Assembly (NCBI GenBank): GCA_036382855.1
Contig: DASVPO010000014.1
Span: 141,257 to 205,256, forward strand
DNA: 64,000 nt
Origin: DASVTR01 sp036382855
GTDB lineage: Bacteria; Acidobacteriota; Blastocatellia; Pyrinomonadales; Pyrinomonadaceae
Direction of reading: 5' to 3'
Part shown: piece by piece, positions 42,988-52,484 of the stretch
Layout of the letters: each line of letters begins with the position of its first letter
Position numbering within the stretch: the first letter of the stretch is position 1
Translations under genes and position numbers: made by a program
The notes under the pieces: model-generated
Databases searched by the model: none
Seen by the model: only the letters and a program-made list of their open reading frames with translations
Told to the model about the DNA's origin: nothing

Positions 42988-44373
42988 ATGTCTTACCTGA
43001 CGCGCCCACTCGTGGCCGAAGAGGAGAAACTGCTGGCCTGTGTTCATTGCGGCCTGTGCCTTGAAGCCTGCCCGACATACACGCTAACGGGCGATGAGAA
43101 CGACGGCCCGCGCGGTCGCATTTATCTAATGCGCGCGGTCGAGGAAGGACGACTCGCGCCCGCGTCTGCAACCTTCGAGCGACACATCAATCGTTGTTTG
43201 GGCTGTCGCGCGTGTGAGCAGGCGTGCCCGGCGGGCGTGCCCTACGGCGAACTGCTGGAAGCTGCGCGGGCGGAGATTTCGCAGAGCGGACAGCGGCGCG
43301 GCTGGACCAATCGCCTGCTGCGCTTGCTGCTGCGACGCGTCTGGCTACACCCTTCGCGGCTGCGCTTCCTGTTTGCCTGCGCGCGGGTGCTGCGCGATTC
43401 CGGCCTCGCGCGCTTGCTGCTCAAGCTTCGTCTCGCGCGGCTCTTCTCAAAGCGCACGGAGTTTGCGCTGGCGCTGCTTGATAGCTCAGCGCCAGCCTCG
43501 CGTCCAATCACAAACAGCCGTCTCAACAACACGACGACAGAACTGCCGCGCGCGTTTGAAAATAAGGATGAAAAAGAACGTGACGAGCCTCAGCAGGCTT
43601 TGCCATCTTCGCGCGCTCTGCTCTTTACAGGCTGCGTGACGGAAGGATTATTCGCACGCGTCAATCGTGCTACTGCGCGTGTGCTCTCTGTCAACAATTG
43701 CACGACGAGCATGCCTGCCGCGCAGGTCTGCTGCGGCGCGTTGCACGCTCACGCAGGCGATATGGAAGGAGCGCGAACGTTGGCACGTCGTAATATTGAA
43801 GCCTTCGATGATGAGAGCGAGGCTTTCATTATTACGAACGCCGGAGGTTGCGGCGCGATGCTCGTCTCTTACGTTCAACTGCTGGCGGACGATGAGGAAT
43901 ATGCTGCGCGTGCGCGCCGTTTCAGTTTGCGCGTGCGCGACATCAGCCAGCATCTATCGGGCACGGGCATCCGGCAGGGCGCGTCTCTTGACGACCGTTT
44001 GACAACCTATGATGCCTCGTGTCACCTGCTCTACGGGCAACAGGCAGGCGACGCACCTTTGCAAATGCTGTCGGCCATCCCCGGCCTCAATTTCGTGCCG
44101 CTCGCGGAGAGCGAGCGTTGCTGCGGCGGCGCTGGCGTTTATAATCTGATGGAGCCGGAAATGTCTGGACGCGTGCTTGACGAAAAACTCGCGGCGCTCA
44201 AGGAGACTGCCGCCGAACGACTCCTGACCGGCAACCCCGGCTGCCACATGCACCTCGGCGCTGGCGCACGCCTCAAGGGAATCCCCCCCTTGCGCGTCTG
44301 TCATCCAATCGAACTACTAGACGAATCTTACGACCGCGCAGGACTGTATAAAGAAGTGATGAGTGATGAGTAA
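42988..44373 (+). CDS. glcF: Glycolate/D-lactate oxidase iron-sulfur subunit GlcF
   Basis: The 461-residue subunit has two 4Fe-4S clusters (CVHCGLCLEACPTY near 17-30 and CLGCRACEQACPAG near 71-84) and two CCG domains (CCGALHAH near 249 and CCGGAGVYN near 380). It would carry electrons from the GlcD/GlcE flavins to quinone. It is typical of GlcF but longer in the middle (about 160-205, low-complexity). Its last six residues (EVMSDE) and stop codon come from the TGATGAG palindrome that begins at 44353, so the native C-terminus was probably altered by the repeat. Confidence 0.92.
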   Translation: MSYLTRPLVAEEEKLLACVHCGLCLEACPTYTLTGDENDGPRGRIYLMRAVEEGRLAPASATFERHINRCLGCRACEQACPAGVPYGELLEAARAEISQSGQRRGWTNRLLRLLLRRVWLHPSRLRFLFACARVLRDSGLARLLLKLRLARLFSKRTEFALALLDSSAPASRPITNSRLNNTTTELPRAFENKDEKERDEPQQALPSSRALLFTGCVTEGLFARVNRATARVLSVNNCTTSMPAAQVCCGALHAHAGDMEGARTLARRNIEAFDDESEAFIITNAGGCGAMLVSYVQLLADDEEYAARARRFSLRVRDISQHLSGTGIRQGASLDDRLTTYDASCHLLYGQQAGDAPLQMLSAIPGLNFVPLAESERCCGGAGVYNLMEPEMSGRVLDEKLAALKETAAERLLTGNPGCHMHLGAGARLKGIPPLRVCHPIELLDESYDRAGLYKEVMSDE

Positions 44374-44434
44374 TGAGTAATGAGTAGAAAACTCTTTCTT
44401 TTAACTCATCACTCATTACTCATCACTCATCACT
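44353..44434. repeat. Palindromic intergenic repeat, TGATGAG family (copy 4)
   Basis: The left arm (44353-44385) has four or more TGATGAG/TAATGAG units. The loop AGAAAACTCTTTCTTTT is followed by the right arm (44403-44434) of inverted CTCATCA/CTCATTA units. The left arm supplies the end of glcF. Confidence 0.92.
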
Positions 44435-44448
44435 GTTCTATTGCTCTT

Positions 44449-45600
44449 ATGAAGTTTCTTAACTCTCTAATTTGTGTGTGCCTGTTGGCGGCTTCCGTGT
44501 CTGCGCAAGTAGGCGATAAAGGCGGGCGGGGAGGAGCGGAGGTCGCTGCGCATTACGCAGCGGCACAGGCACACGAGCAGGCGGGCGATTGGGCGGCGGC
44601 CGAGAAGGAATGGATTCTGGCGATTAGCGTTGCGCCGCAGGACGCGCGTGCGTGGGTGAATCTGGGCGTTGCGCTCAACCGGCAGAACAAGGCGAGCGAG
44701 GCCATCAACGCATGGACACGCGCCCTCACGCTTGACCCGGAATTGGCTGGCGCGCATTTTAATCTGGGGCTGGCGCGCGTCAGAAACAGCGAGTATGAGG
44801 CGGCGATTCCTTCGCTCAGAAAAGCGCTGCTGCTTGAGCCGCAGAACGAGGCGGCACGTCGCGCGCTGGTCGTAGCTCTGGTAGGCGTCGAGCGTTTTCA
44901 GGAAGCCAGCCGCGAGATAGCACGACTGCTCTTGCGCGCTCCGCGCGACGCTGCGTTGCTGGAATTGGCCGCGCAGAGTTTTATGCGGCAGCGAAGGTAT
45001 GCGGAGGCAGTTGTAGTCTTAAAGCGCAGGCTGGATTTGGAGAACGCGACGGCGCAGTTGTGGGCCATGTACGGCGACGCGCTCGACGGCTCCAAGCGAA
45101 CGCCCGAAGCGGCCGCAGCCTACGAACGCGCGCTCGCCCTTGACCCTGCTTCAAACCTCACGCGCTACGGGCTCGGCTACCTCTACTGGAAGCTCTATCG
45201 CTACGATGAAGCAGAGAGCGTGCTCACGGAAGTGCTCAGGCGCGATCCGCAGGCGTCGCGCGCAGCCTTCACGCTCGGCGACCTTTACCTGACGAAGGGA
45301 CAGCCCGCGCGTGCGCTGCCGCTGCTCGAACAGGCCGCGCGTGCCTACCCGGATGAATTCGACACGCGCTTTGCGTTGGGCCGCGCGCTCTTGATGACGG
45401 AAAATCTCAAGCGCGGAATTGAAGAGTTGCGCGCCGCCGTTAAACTCAACGACCGTGTGGCCGACGGACACTTTCAACTGGGGCGTGCGTTGATGCAAGA
45501 CAAGCAGACGGAAGAAGGAAGGCGCGAACTGGAACGCGCACGCGAACTACACAGCGCCAAACGCGCCGCCGAAGCAGAGCGAACTAATCAACGTCCCTAA
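44449..45600 (+). CDS. Exported tetratricopeptide-repeat protein
   Basis: The 383-residue product has a signal peptide (MKFLNSLICVCLLAASVSAQ) and about nine TPR units from about 30 to 365 (for example GDWAAAEKEWILAISVAPQDARAW and NEAARRALVVAL). TPRs make a protein-binding superhelix; the partner is unknown. ATG 44449 is chosen because it begins the signal peptide; the longer frame starts inside the palindromic repeat. No enzymatic domain is visible. It sits downstream of glcF across the repeat. Confidence 0.85.
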   Translation: MKFLNSLICVCLLAASVSAQVGDKGGRGGAEVAAHYAAAQAHEQAGDWAAAEKEWILAISVAPQDARAWVNLGVALNRQNKASEAINAWTRALTLDPELAGAHFNLGLARVRNSEYEAAIPSLRKALLLEPQNEAARRALVVALVGVERFQEASREIARLLLRAPRDAALLELAAQSFMRQRRYAEAVVVLKRRLDLENATAQLWAMYGDALDGSKRTPEAAAAYERALALDPASNLTRYGLGYLYWKLYRYDEAESVLTEVLRRDPQASRAAFTLGDLYLTKGQPARALPLLEQAARAYPDEFDTRFALGRALLMTENLKRGIEELRAAVKLNDRVADGHFQLGRALMQDKQTEEGRRELERARELHSAKRAAEAERTNQRP

Positions 45601-45665
45601 GCAAAACGGCAATGAAAGCCAGCTTCAATCTTAACCATTAATCTCTTCACTTCTCATTAATCTAT

Positions 45666-46886
45666 TTATTTCCGAGATGCGCGCTCATCATGCGCGATGC
45701 GGCCGCCGGTGAGCGTCAACCTGACGTTTCCCTCTTTATCCAGCGCGGTGAGGTCTGCGCGTTTTCCTTCTTCGATTGTGCCGCACTCGCTGTTGATGCC
45801 GAGAAGTTGCGCGGGGTTGGCGGCACTCATGCGCGCAACATCCATAGGGGAAACATCAAGCGAGAGCATCATGCGCACGGCATCAAGCATCGTGATAACG
45901 GAACCGGCTATATGGCCGCGCGCGTTCTGTGTGCGCCCCTTTGCGACCGTGATTGTCTCGTCCCAGATTCCGTATTGGCCGTCGCCCAAGCCTGTTGGAG
46001 CGATGGCGTCGCTGATGAGCGAGAGGCGGGCGGGCGTTTTAGAGCGGAGCAGGAGCTTGAGCATGAGCACGTCGAGATGAACTCCGTCTGCGATGATGTC
46101 GCAGCTTACGTCGTCGCGCAGCAGTCCCCAGCCGGTTGGCCCAACGTCGCGATGATGCAGCGGCGGCATCGCGTTCATAAAGTGTGTCATGTGTCGCGCG
46201 CCCGCTTCATGTGCGCGGTCTAGAACCGAGGGCAGGGCGCGCGTATGACCGATGGAGACGATCCAGCCGCGTCGTCGCAATTCAACGATTAACTCAAGGC
46301 CGCCTGTTATCTCTGGCGCGAGAGTCGTCATGTGCAGCGCGCCGTTTTCGTTGAGGGTCGCAAGACCATCGAGGCTGGCTGTTGTATCGAAGGTGCAGAA
46401 GTAGGCCGGACGAAGCGCGCCGCATTGTGCGCTGTTGATGAAAGGCCCTTCGTAGTGAAGGCCGAGGACGCGCGCCGCAGCTGGTCGTCGTTGCGTGTCC
46501 TGCTCGCGCATTAACTGCTCTATGGCGCGCACAGCTTTTTCGTAGTCGGCTTCGGGCGCGGGGACGAGAGTCGGCAGCCAGGAGGTTATGCCATGTTGGG
46601 CCAGAAATGTTGCGACGCGATGAAGGCCGTCGGCATTCGCTTCCATCGTGTCAACGCCGGCCGCTCCGTGAATGTGTATGTCAATGAAGCCGGGGTAGAG
46701 GGTGAGGCCGTCGAGGTTGATGGTCGTTTCGGCGTATGCACCTTGCGGCTCTATGGCGGAATCGAAGATGCGAGCTATGCGCCCGTCTTCGATGAGCAGG
46801 CTGGCGCGGTCGCGGATTCCGTCGGGCAAGACGAGGCGTGCGTTGCGGAGAAGGCAGGTGTCAGTAGAATCGTTCGCGTTCTTCAT
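45666..46886 (-). CDS. nagA: N-acetylglucosamine-6-phosphate deacetylase
   Basis: Cytosolic amidohydrolase that converts GlcNAc-6-P to GlcN-6-P and acetate. The 406-residue product has the metal motif HIHG (71-74), E146 in YEGPF, the later histidine in SIGHTRALPS, HFMNAM and the catalytic Asp in SLISDAIAPTG. The length is normal. It is the last of eight same-strand genes, downstream of a TonB-dependent receptor across a strong hairpin. It fits with MurQ, whose product is GlcNAc-6-P. Confidence 0.95.
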   Translation of the reverse strand: MKNANDSTDTCLLRNARLVLPDGIRDRASLLIEDGRIARIFDSAIEPQGAYAETTINLDGLTLYPGFIDIHIHGAAGVDTMEANADGLHRVATFLAQHGITSWLPTLVPAPEADYEKAVRAIEQLMREQDTQRRPAAARVLGLHYEGPFINSAQCGALRPAYFCTFDTTASLDGLATLNENGALHMTTLAPEITGGLELIVELRRRGWIVSIGHTRALPSVLDRAHEAGARHMTHFMNAMPPLHHRDVGPTGWGLLRDDVSCDIIADGVHLDVLMLKLLLRSKTPARLSLISDAIAPTGLGDGQYGIWDETITVAKGRTQNARGHIAGSVITMLDAVRMMLSLDVSPMDVARMSAANPAQLLGINSECGTIEEGKRADLTALDKEGNVRLTLTGGRIAHDERASRK

Positions 46887-46922
46887 CGGGCTTATTTAAT
46901 CACAGCTTAAAGGTCAGACGCG

Positions 46923-46966
46923 CGCCTGCCCGCGCGTGTCTGCCTGGACACTGGCGCGGGCAGGCG
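46923..46966 (-). promoter_or_regulatory. Long intergenic hairpin between receptor gene and nagA
   Basis: CGCCTGCCCGCGC (46923-46935) pairs perfectly with GCGCGGGCAGGCG (46954-46966). An inner GTGTC/GACAC pair extends the stem, leaving a two-base bulge and a six-base loop. There is no T-run after it, so it is more likely a stabiliser or processing site than a terminator, perhaps allowing different levels of receptor and NagA. Confidence 0.6.
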
Positions 46967-46993
46967 GGTTGAAAAGCTGCCGGAGCTTTACGT

Positions 46994-49900
46994 TTAGAAG
47001 TAGAGCTTGGCGGCGAATTGAAATTCGCGCGGCAGGCGCGTGCCTGTCGGGCGACCGATTGTGCCGGGCTGGCTGAGAGAGAAAGAGTTTGTGTCGTTGG
47101 TGACAAACTGCGTGTGGTTGAAGACGTTGAAACTCTCGGCGCGCAGTTGCAGACGGAAGTCTTTCTCTTTGTTGAAGTAGATGTTCTTGACGAGCGAGAG
47201 ATTGGTCTGGTTCTGTCCGGGCTTGCGACCGAAGGCGCGGCCGGAATTACCGAACGTGCCGTCAATCGGAAGCGCGAAAGCGTTTGGCTCGAAGAGGAAC
47301 GGCAGGCCAGAGGCATCCACCTCTCCTGTGCGCCCGCCGAGCGGGTCGCCGACGAGGCGCGCGCGCCCGCCGCGAATCTCGTTGCCCGTATCATTCACGA
47401 TGCGCGGGAAAGGTTGGCCCGACGCGATGGTCGTGATGCCGGAGATTTGCCAGCCACCGAGGACGGTGCGCAGGAAGGTGCTTGAGTCGTTCGAGAAATA
47501 AGGAATTTCGTAGACATAGCTGGCGCTGAAGACGTGCGGGCGAGAGGTGCGCGCTTCGGCGTATTCGGGCCGTAAATCGAGCGGGTTCTGCGGGTCGTCA
47601 ATCGCGTCGCGGTCGTTGGTCGCGTCCACCAGATTCTTGCTGAAGGTGTAGGAAGCGGTCAGCGAGAATCCGTTGCCGAAGCGGTAGTTGAAGGACGAGA
47701 GCAGGCCGTGGTAGCGCGACTTGGCGCTCGAATCAATGTAGGTGATTGTGCCGTAGCCGAGGAACGGGCGCACGCTGTTGCGATTTCCAGTGCCGACGGC
47801 TAACACCTGATCGGGCTGCGGCAGGTTGATGTTGCGACGACGAATCAGGTGGTCGCCTTTTGTTCCGACGTAGCTCACATCAATGACAGCGTTTTTGAAA
47901 AGCTCGCGCTGAACGCCGAGCGACCATTGCTGCACTTCAGGCGTCTTGATGTCGGGAGCGGTCGTGGATAGCGTACGGATGGGAACTGCGCCGAGCGCTC
48001 CGCCGGAAGGCGTGAGCAGCGAGAGGCCGGAGCCTGTGAAAGTCGCGCGATTGTTGTAGGGCGGGTTGACGAAGGAACTCGTTTCGAAGATGCCGACGAG
48101 CGTCTGGTCGTAATAGAAACCATAGCCGAGACGAACAATCGTCTTGCCGCTCTTAAACGGGTCCCACGCCAGCCCAACGCGCGGGCTGAAATTATTCTTG
48201 TCCGAAGGCGAGACGGCTTCGCCAAAGCGCGAGGTCGAACCCGCGACGGCGATGCCGTTCAACTCGTTGCCCGTGCCACGCTGTAGAGAAGTACAGGGTG
48301 AAATAGCCGGAGGCGCGACGACCGGCAGACAGGTCGGCACGGCGGCGCGGCTGTACAGCGACGGGTCGAATCCCGTGAGCACGTTGTTCTTGTCTTTGAC
48401 GGGCACGAAATACTGGTAGCGCACGCCGTAGTCCAGAGTCAGATTGGGCCGAATCCGCCAGGTGTCCTGTGCGAAGAACTCGCGGCGTCCGAAGCGCAGG
48501 TTGACAGTCACGTCAAACTCGTCTTCCTGATACTGCGAAGGACGGCCCACAAGATAATCCGCGAGCGCCGAGCCGGTTTGCGTCAGCGCAATTGTGCCGG
48601 ATGTTCCGCGCGTGGCCGTCGCGTTGAAGGTGAAGCTGCCGCCAGTGATGTTGTTGGCGTTCTCGTCTTTGCCTTCGTAGGAAAGTTCGCCGCCGAACTT
48701 GAACGTGTGCATGCCGTTGGTCCAGGTGAAGACATCGCGTGCGACATGGTTCGTGTACTTGATGTTAAAGCCCTGTAGGCCCGCGAGGCGTGCAATCGTG
48801 CCGTTGCCGCTGAAGTTAAGCTCAGGGATGGCGTTGTTGTTATTCTCCGGGTAGAACTCGGGGATTAAGGAACTGCCCGCGTAATCCGAGCGGCGACCGC
48901 GACCGACCAGTTGCGAACCAATCAGGTTGCCTGAGAAATTATAGGTCGCTTCGTTGACCATCGTGGGCGAAAGGATGCTGGTCAAAGAAATCGCCAGCAC
49001 GTGTCCGGGGACGCGCGTTTGCGTCGTTGAGATGTCGGGCAGCAGAACGTTGTTGAAGAGTCCGCCGGACTCGACCGTTTCGCTGAGGTCGTGTGTGTAG
49101 CGACCGAAGAGGCGCTGGTTGTCGTTGAAGTTGTGGTCTATGCGGATTGATTCCTGCCGCGTGTTGTTGATATTGAGCGGCGTGAAGGTGAAGCTGTTCG
49201 TGCCTGTGTTGGGCAGCGGATAGCCTGACAGCAGAGACAGGGCGAGCGGACTCAGGTCGCCGGTCGGGATAATATTGCCGACGTAGGCGCGGCCGTCTGT
49301 CGGGCGAAAAACCATGCCCGAACGAGCCTGCACAATGTTGCCGTTGGTGTCTGTGACGAACAAGGGGTTGGCCGTGACGGTCGTGCCGCTCGTTCCGTTT
49401 GACTGACGATAAAGGAGCGCGCCCAAGTTGGCGGAGAAATCGCCTGAGCGCTGGGCGAGGGTCGGGACGGTGCTGCTGGCGTCTGTCGCGCCGCGAATGA
49501 TGCGACGCACCTCTTCCGAGAAGAAGAAGAAGGTCTTGTTTTTCGCCTGATAGACGGACGGGCCGCCTTCGCCGAAGCGCGGCAGCGTAACGGGGCCGCT
49601 AAACGTGCCGCCGAAATTGTTGTAGCGCAGCTTCGGCACTCTGGCGCGCGGTGTTCCGTCCGCGTTGCGACCCAAGCGATTATTAAAATAGGTGTTGGCG
49701 CTCAAACGGTCGTTACGGTTGAACTCGTAGAGCGAGCCGTGAAACTCGTTGCCGCCGCCCTTGGTGACGACCGTGACCGCGCCGCCGCCGGAGCGCCCGA
49801 TTTCCGCCGTGTAGTTTGAGGTCAGAATCTTAAACTCTTTAATGGAGTCAACGGTCGGGGTGGAGAGCAGCGTGATGTTTGAGCCAACGTCTGTGTTGGA

Positions 49901-50506
49901 AACGCCGTCAACGAAATAATTGACGGCGTTGCGGCGCATGCCGTTAATGGAGATGTCTGCGCGGCTCGTCAGGCCGAAGCTGGATTCGTCGTCCAGATTC
50001 GAGGTAACGCCGGGCACAAGCTCCGTCAGCTTGAGGAAGTTGCGATTGTTGAGCGGCAGTTCGATGACCTGCGTGCCGGAGATGAGGCCCTGCCCTGTCG
50101 GGCTTTCCTGAATCAGCGGAGCTTCGTCAACGACCGTGACAATCTCGTTTGGCGAGCCCGCTTCGAGAACGATGTCAACGGGGCGACGGTCTTTCGCGTT
50201 TAAGGTGAGCGTCTGCACGTAGCGTTTGAAGTTGGGCTGCTCGACGGCGACATCGTAAGTGCCGGGCGCAAGCGGCGTGACGGTGAACTGTCCTTCGTCG
50301 GAAGTCTGCACGCGGCGCTCAAGCGCTGTGTCTTTGTTGATGACGACGACGGTCGCGTTGGCTATCAAGCCCCCGGTGGAGTCCGTCACCTGCCCGGTGA
50401 TGGTCGCGGCCGTCTCTTCCTGAGCGAGCGCTGTGCCGCCGAAAATCAGGCAGCAGGCGAGAGCTAGAAGCAGACCGCACAGCCCATTCTGAAAATGGTG
50501 TTTCAT
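46994..50506 (-). CDS. TonB-dependent outer-membrane receptor, Oar-like (receptor A)
   Basis: The 1170-residue outer-membrane protein has a signal peptide (about 9-29, ending TALAQ), an N-terminal carboxypeptidase-regulatory-like beta-sandwich (about 33-115; ATITGQVTDSTGGLIANATV), a plug domain (about 125-230) and a large beta barrel ending in an aromatic strand (FQFAAKLYF). No SusD partner is present. It probably binds large ligands; the surrounding genes suggest muropeptides or peptidoglycan fragments. ATG 50506 directly opens the signal peptide. About 250 bases lie upstream; I see short TTCCTGGGA direct repeats there but no gene. Confidence 0.92.
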   Translation of the reverse strand: MKHHFQNGLCGLLLALACCLIFGGTALAQEETAATITGQVTDSTGGLIANATVVVINKDTALERRVQTSDEGQFTVTPLAPGTYDVAVEQPNFKRYVQTLTLNAKDRRPVDIVLEAGSPNEIVTVVDEAPLIQESPTGQGLISGTQVIELPLNNRNFLKLTELVPGVTSNLDDESSFGLTSRADISINGMRRNAVNYFVDGVSNTDVGSNITLLSTPTVDSIKEFKILTSNYTAEIGRSGGGAVTVVTKGGGNEFHGSLYEFNRNDRLSANTYFNNRLGRNADGTPRARVPKLRYNNFGGTFSGPVTLPRFGEGGPSVYQAKNKTFFFFSEEVRRIIRGATDASSTVPTLAQRSGDFSANLGALLYRQSNGTSGTTVTANPLFVTDTNGNIVQARSGMVFRPTDGRAYVGNIIPTGDLSPLALSLLSGYPLPNTGTNSFTFTPLNINNTRQESIRIDHNFNDNQRLFGRYTHDLSETVESGGLFNNVLLPDISTTQTRVPGHVLAISLTSILSPTMVNEATYNFSGNLIGSQLVGRGRRSDYAGSSLIPEFYPENNNNAIPELNFSGNGTIARLAGLQGFNIKYTNHVARDVFTWTNGMHTFKFGGELSYEGKDENANNITGGSFTFNATATRGTSGTIALTQTGSALADYLVGRPSQYQEDEFDVTVNLRFGRREFFAQDTWRIRPNLTLDYGVRYQYFVPVKDKNNVLTGFDPSLYSRAAVPTCLPVVAPPAISPCTSLQRGTGNELNGIAVAGSTSRFGEAVSPSDKNNFSPRVGLAWDPFKSGKTIVRLGYGFYYDQTLVGIFETSSFVNPPYNNRATFTGSGLSLLTPSGGALGAVPIRTLSTTAPDIKTPEVQQWSLGVQRELFKNAVIDVSYVGTKGDHLIRRRNINLPQPDQVLAVGTGNRNSVRPFLGYGTITYIDSSAKSRYHGLLSSFNYRFGNGFSLTASYTFSKNLVDATNDRDAIDDPQNPLDLRPEYAEARTSRPHVFSASYVYEIPYFSNDSSTFLRTVLGGWQISGITTIASGQPFPRIVNDTGNEIRGGRARLVGDPLGGRTGEVDASGLPFLFEPNAFALPIDGTFGNSGRAFGRKPGQNQTNLSLVKNIYFNKEKDFRLQLRAESFNVFNHTQFVTNDTNSFSLSQPGTIGRPTGTRLPREFQFAAKLYF

Positions 50507-50759
50507 GGCGTGATTCCTCTTTTACGGTGACAAGTGGAAAGCAATCGCTCATCTTCCCAGGAAATCATCTACGGCGCGGTCAGCCCCGAGCCTGCACTGA
50601 GGCCGGGCCTGAGAGATGAAATCCCAGGAAGGAGCGTCAAACTGACAATTTCTTTTGGCGGCTTCTTTAACGCGCGCCGCTAAGAGCGGGTAACTTTTCC
50701 AGAACCTTATACAACGCCTTTCAGACAACAGCAAGATTTATCTACACCCTAAACTGCCT

Positions 50760-52367
50760 TCAGGGCCGCTCGACCGGCCTGAGCGCCTGACCCGGATGCG
50801 CGCCCGTCATCTGTCCTCCGGCCACGACCGCTTCACCGTTGACGATGACGTAGCTGATGCCGAGCGGGAACTGGTGCGGCTGCTCGAAGGTCGCGCGGTC
50901 AATAATCGTGGCATCATCGAAGATGACGAGGTCTGCTCCGAAACCTTCGCGCAGGAGGCCGCGGTCGCGCAGGTTGAAGGTCTGCGCCGGAAGCGATGTC
51001 ATCTTGCGCACGGCATCTTCGAGGCTGAGCAGCTTTAGCTCGCGGACGTAGTGGCCGAGCACGCGCGCATTGTTGCCGTAGCCGCGCGGGTGCGGCACGC
51101 CCTCGCCCACACGACGCACGCCCGAATCCGACGCAATCATCGTGAAAGGCTCGCGCATGATGTTCTGCACGTCCTGTTCGCTCATGCCGTGGTAGACCAT
51201 GCCTGCGCCGCCCGCCATATACATCTCCATCATCTGTTCAATCTGGCTTCGGACATCCTTCTTGCCGCGCACCTCTCTGGTAATCGCGGCGATGGATTTA
51301 CCGTTAAACGACGGGTTGGGTTCGTAGGAGGCGACGACGGCGTAGTCGAAATCCTTGAAGCCTGTCTCCTTCAAAGTCTGTTGCACTTCGCGGACGACGC
51401 GCTCGCGCACCTCTTTATCCGCCAGACGCTTCTTGCCTTCCTCGCGCCCGCCTTCGAGCAGCCAACTGGGCAGCCTTGAATCGAGCGAAGTCGAAGAAGC
51501 AGGATACGCATACTGGTCAACTGTCACAGCCAGACCGCGACGGCGTGCCTCGCGCACCATCTCGATTGTCTGCGGGCTTTGACCCCACAGTTTACGGCTA
51601 CTGATTTTGAAGTGTGATATTTCAACGGGCAGCCCTGCCTGCTCGCCTATCTGTAAGCTCTCACGAATCGCGGGCACGACTTCGTTGCCCTCATTGCGCA
51701 TGTGCGTGGCGTAGATGCCGCCGTAGCGCGCGGCGACGCGTGCCAGAGCGACCACTTCATCCGTCTTCGCGTAAGTTCCCGGCAGATAAATCAAACCTGT
51801 GGAAAGCCCGACCGCTCCGTCCTTCATCGCCTGCTCGACGATTGATTCCATGCGCCGCAACTCTTCCGCAGACGGCGCACGATTCTCAAGGCCGAGCACA
51901 TCCTTGCGCACGGAGCCGTGTGCAATCAGCGTGGCGAGATTAACTGTGAGCGGCGTCTCTTTAATCCTGCCTAGAAACTTGGCGATGTCGGTGTCGGAAG
52001 TTCCGCAGTTGCCTGTGACGAGCGAGGTCACGCCCATCCGCACGAAGTTTTCGGCCTCAGGAAACTGGTAGATGCTCTCGACATGCGTGTGCACGTCTAT
52101 AAAGCCGGGCGCGACTATTTGCCCGCGCGCATCTATCACGCGTGCGGCCTCGTTTGCGCTGATGCGGCCGATGCGCGCGATGCGCCCGTTCTTGATGCCT
52201 ATGTCCGCGCGAAACCAAGGATTGCCTGTGCCGTCAACGACCCGCGCGTTTGATATAAGCAGGTCATAGGCCGGAGCAACAGATGCTCTCTGCGCTCGCG
52301 GCGCAAGCGCGAGAGCGCCGCCCGCGAGCAGGAAAACGATGAACAGATAGAACCAACGGTAACGCAT
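50760..52367 (-). CDS. Exported D-aminoacylase / N-acyl-D-amino-acid deacylase
   Basis: Zinc amidohydrolase that removes an acyl group from N-acyl-D-amino acids. From ATG 52367 the 535-residue product has a signal peptide (MRYRWFYLFIVFLLAGGALALA), the metal motif HTHVES, GNCGTSD and STGLIYLPG, and the family's ending (PHQFPLGISYVIVNGEAVV). The exported location is typical of Acidobacteria and Bacteroidota members. It lies between two TonB-dependent receptors and near MurQ and NagA. It may act on D-amino acid-containing peptidoglycan fragments, which is inference; the exact acyl group is unknown. Confidence 0.9.
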   Translation of the reverse strand: MRYRWFYLFIVFLLAGGALALAPRAQRASVAPAYDLLISNARVVDGTGNPWFRADIGIKNGRIARIGRISANEAARVIDARGQIVAPGFIDVHTHVESIYQFPEAENFVRMGVTSLVTGNCGTSDTDIAKFLGRIKETPLTVNLATLIAHGSVRKDVLGLENRAPSAEELRRMESIVEQAMKDGAVGLSTGLIYLPGTYAKTDEVVALARVAARYGGIYATHMRNEGNEVVPAIRESLQIGEQAGLPVEISHFKISSRKLWGQSPQTIEMVREARRRGLAVTVDQYAYPASSTSLDSRLPSWLLEGGREEGKKRLADKEVRERVVREVQQTLKETGFKDFDYAVVASYEPNPSFNGKSIAAITREVRGKKDVRSQIEQMMEMYMAGGAGMVYHGMSEQDVQNIMREPFTMIASDSGVRRVGEGVPHPRGYGNNARVLGHYVRELKLLSLEDAVRKMTSLPAQTFNLRDRGLLREGFGADLVIFDDATIIDRATFEQPHQFPLGISYVIVNGEAVVAGGQMTGAHPGQALRPVERP

Positions 52368-52484
52368 GATAATGATGACCAAACCTTGTTCAGTTTAATT
52401 CAGACTCTCTTGCAAGCTCTGCACGCAAGCGAGACGAATTGAAGAGTCCCGCTTGCATAGCTAGTGCGCGCAAGCGGGACTGAT

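Noticed and set aside
43214..43639. 141-codon alternate frame in glcF
   Set aside because: Cys/Arg-rich shifted translation of the real iron-sulfur subunit.
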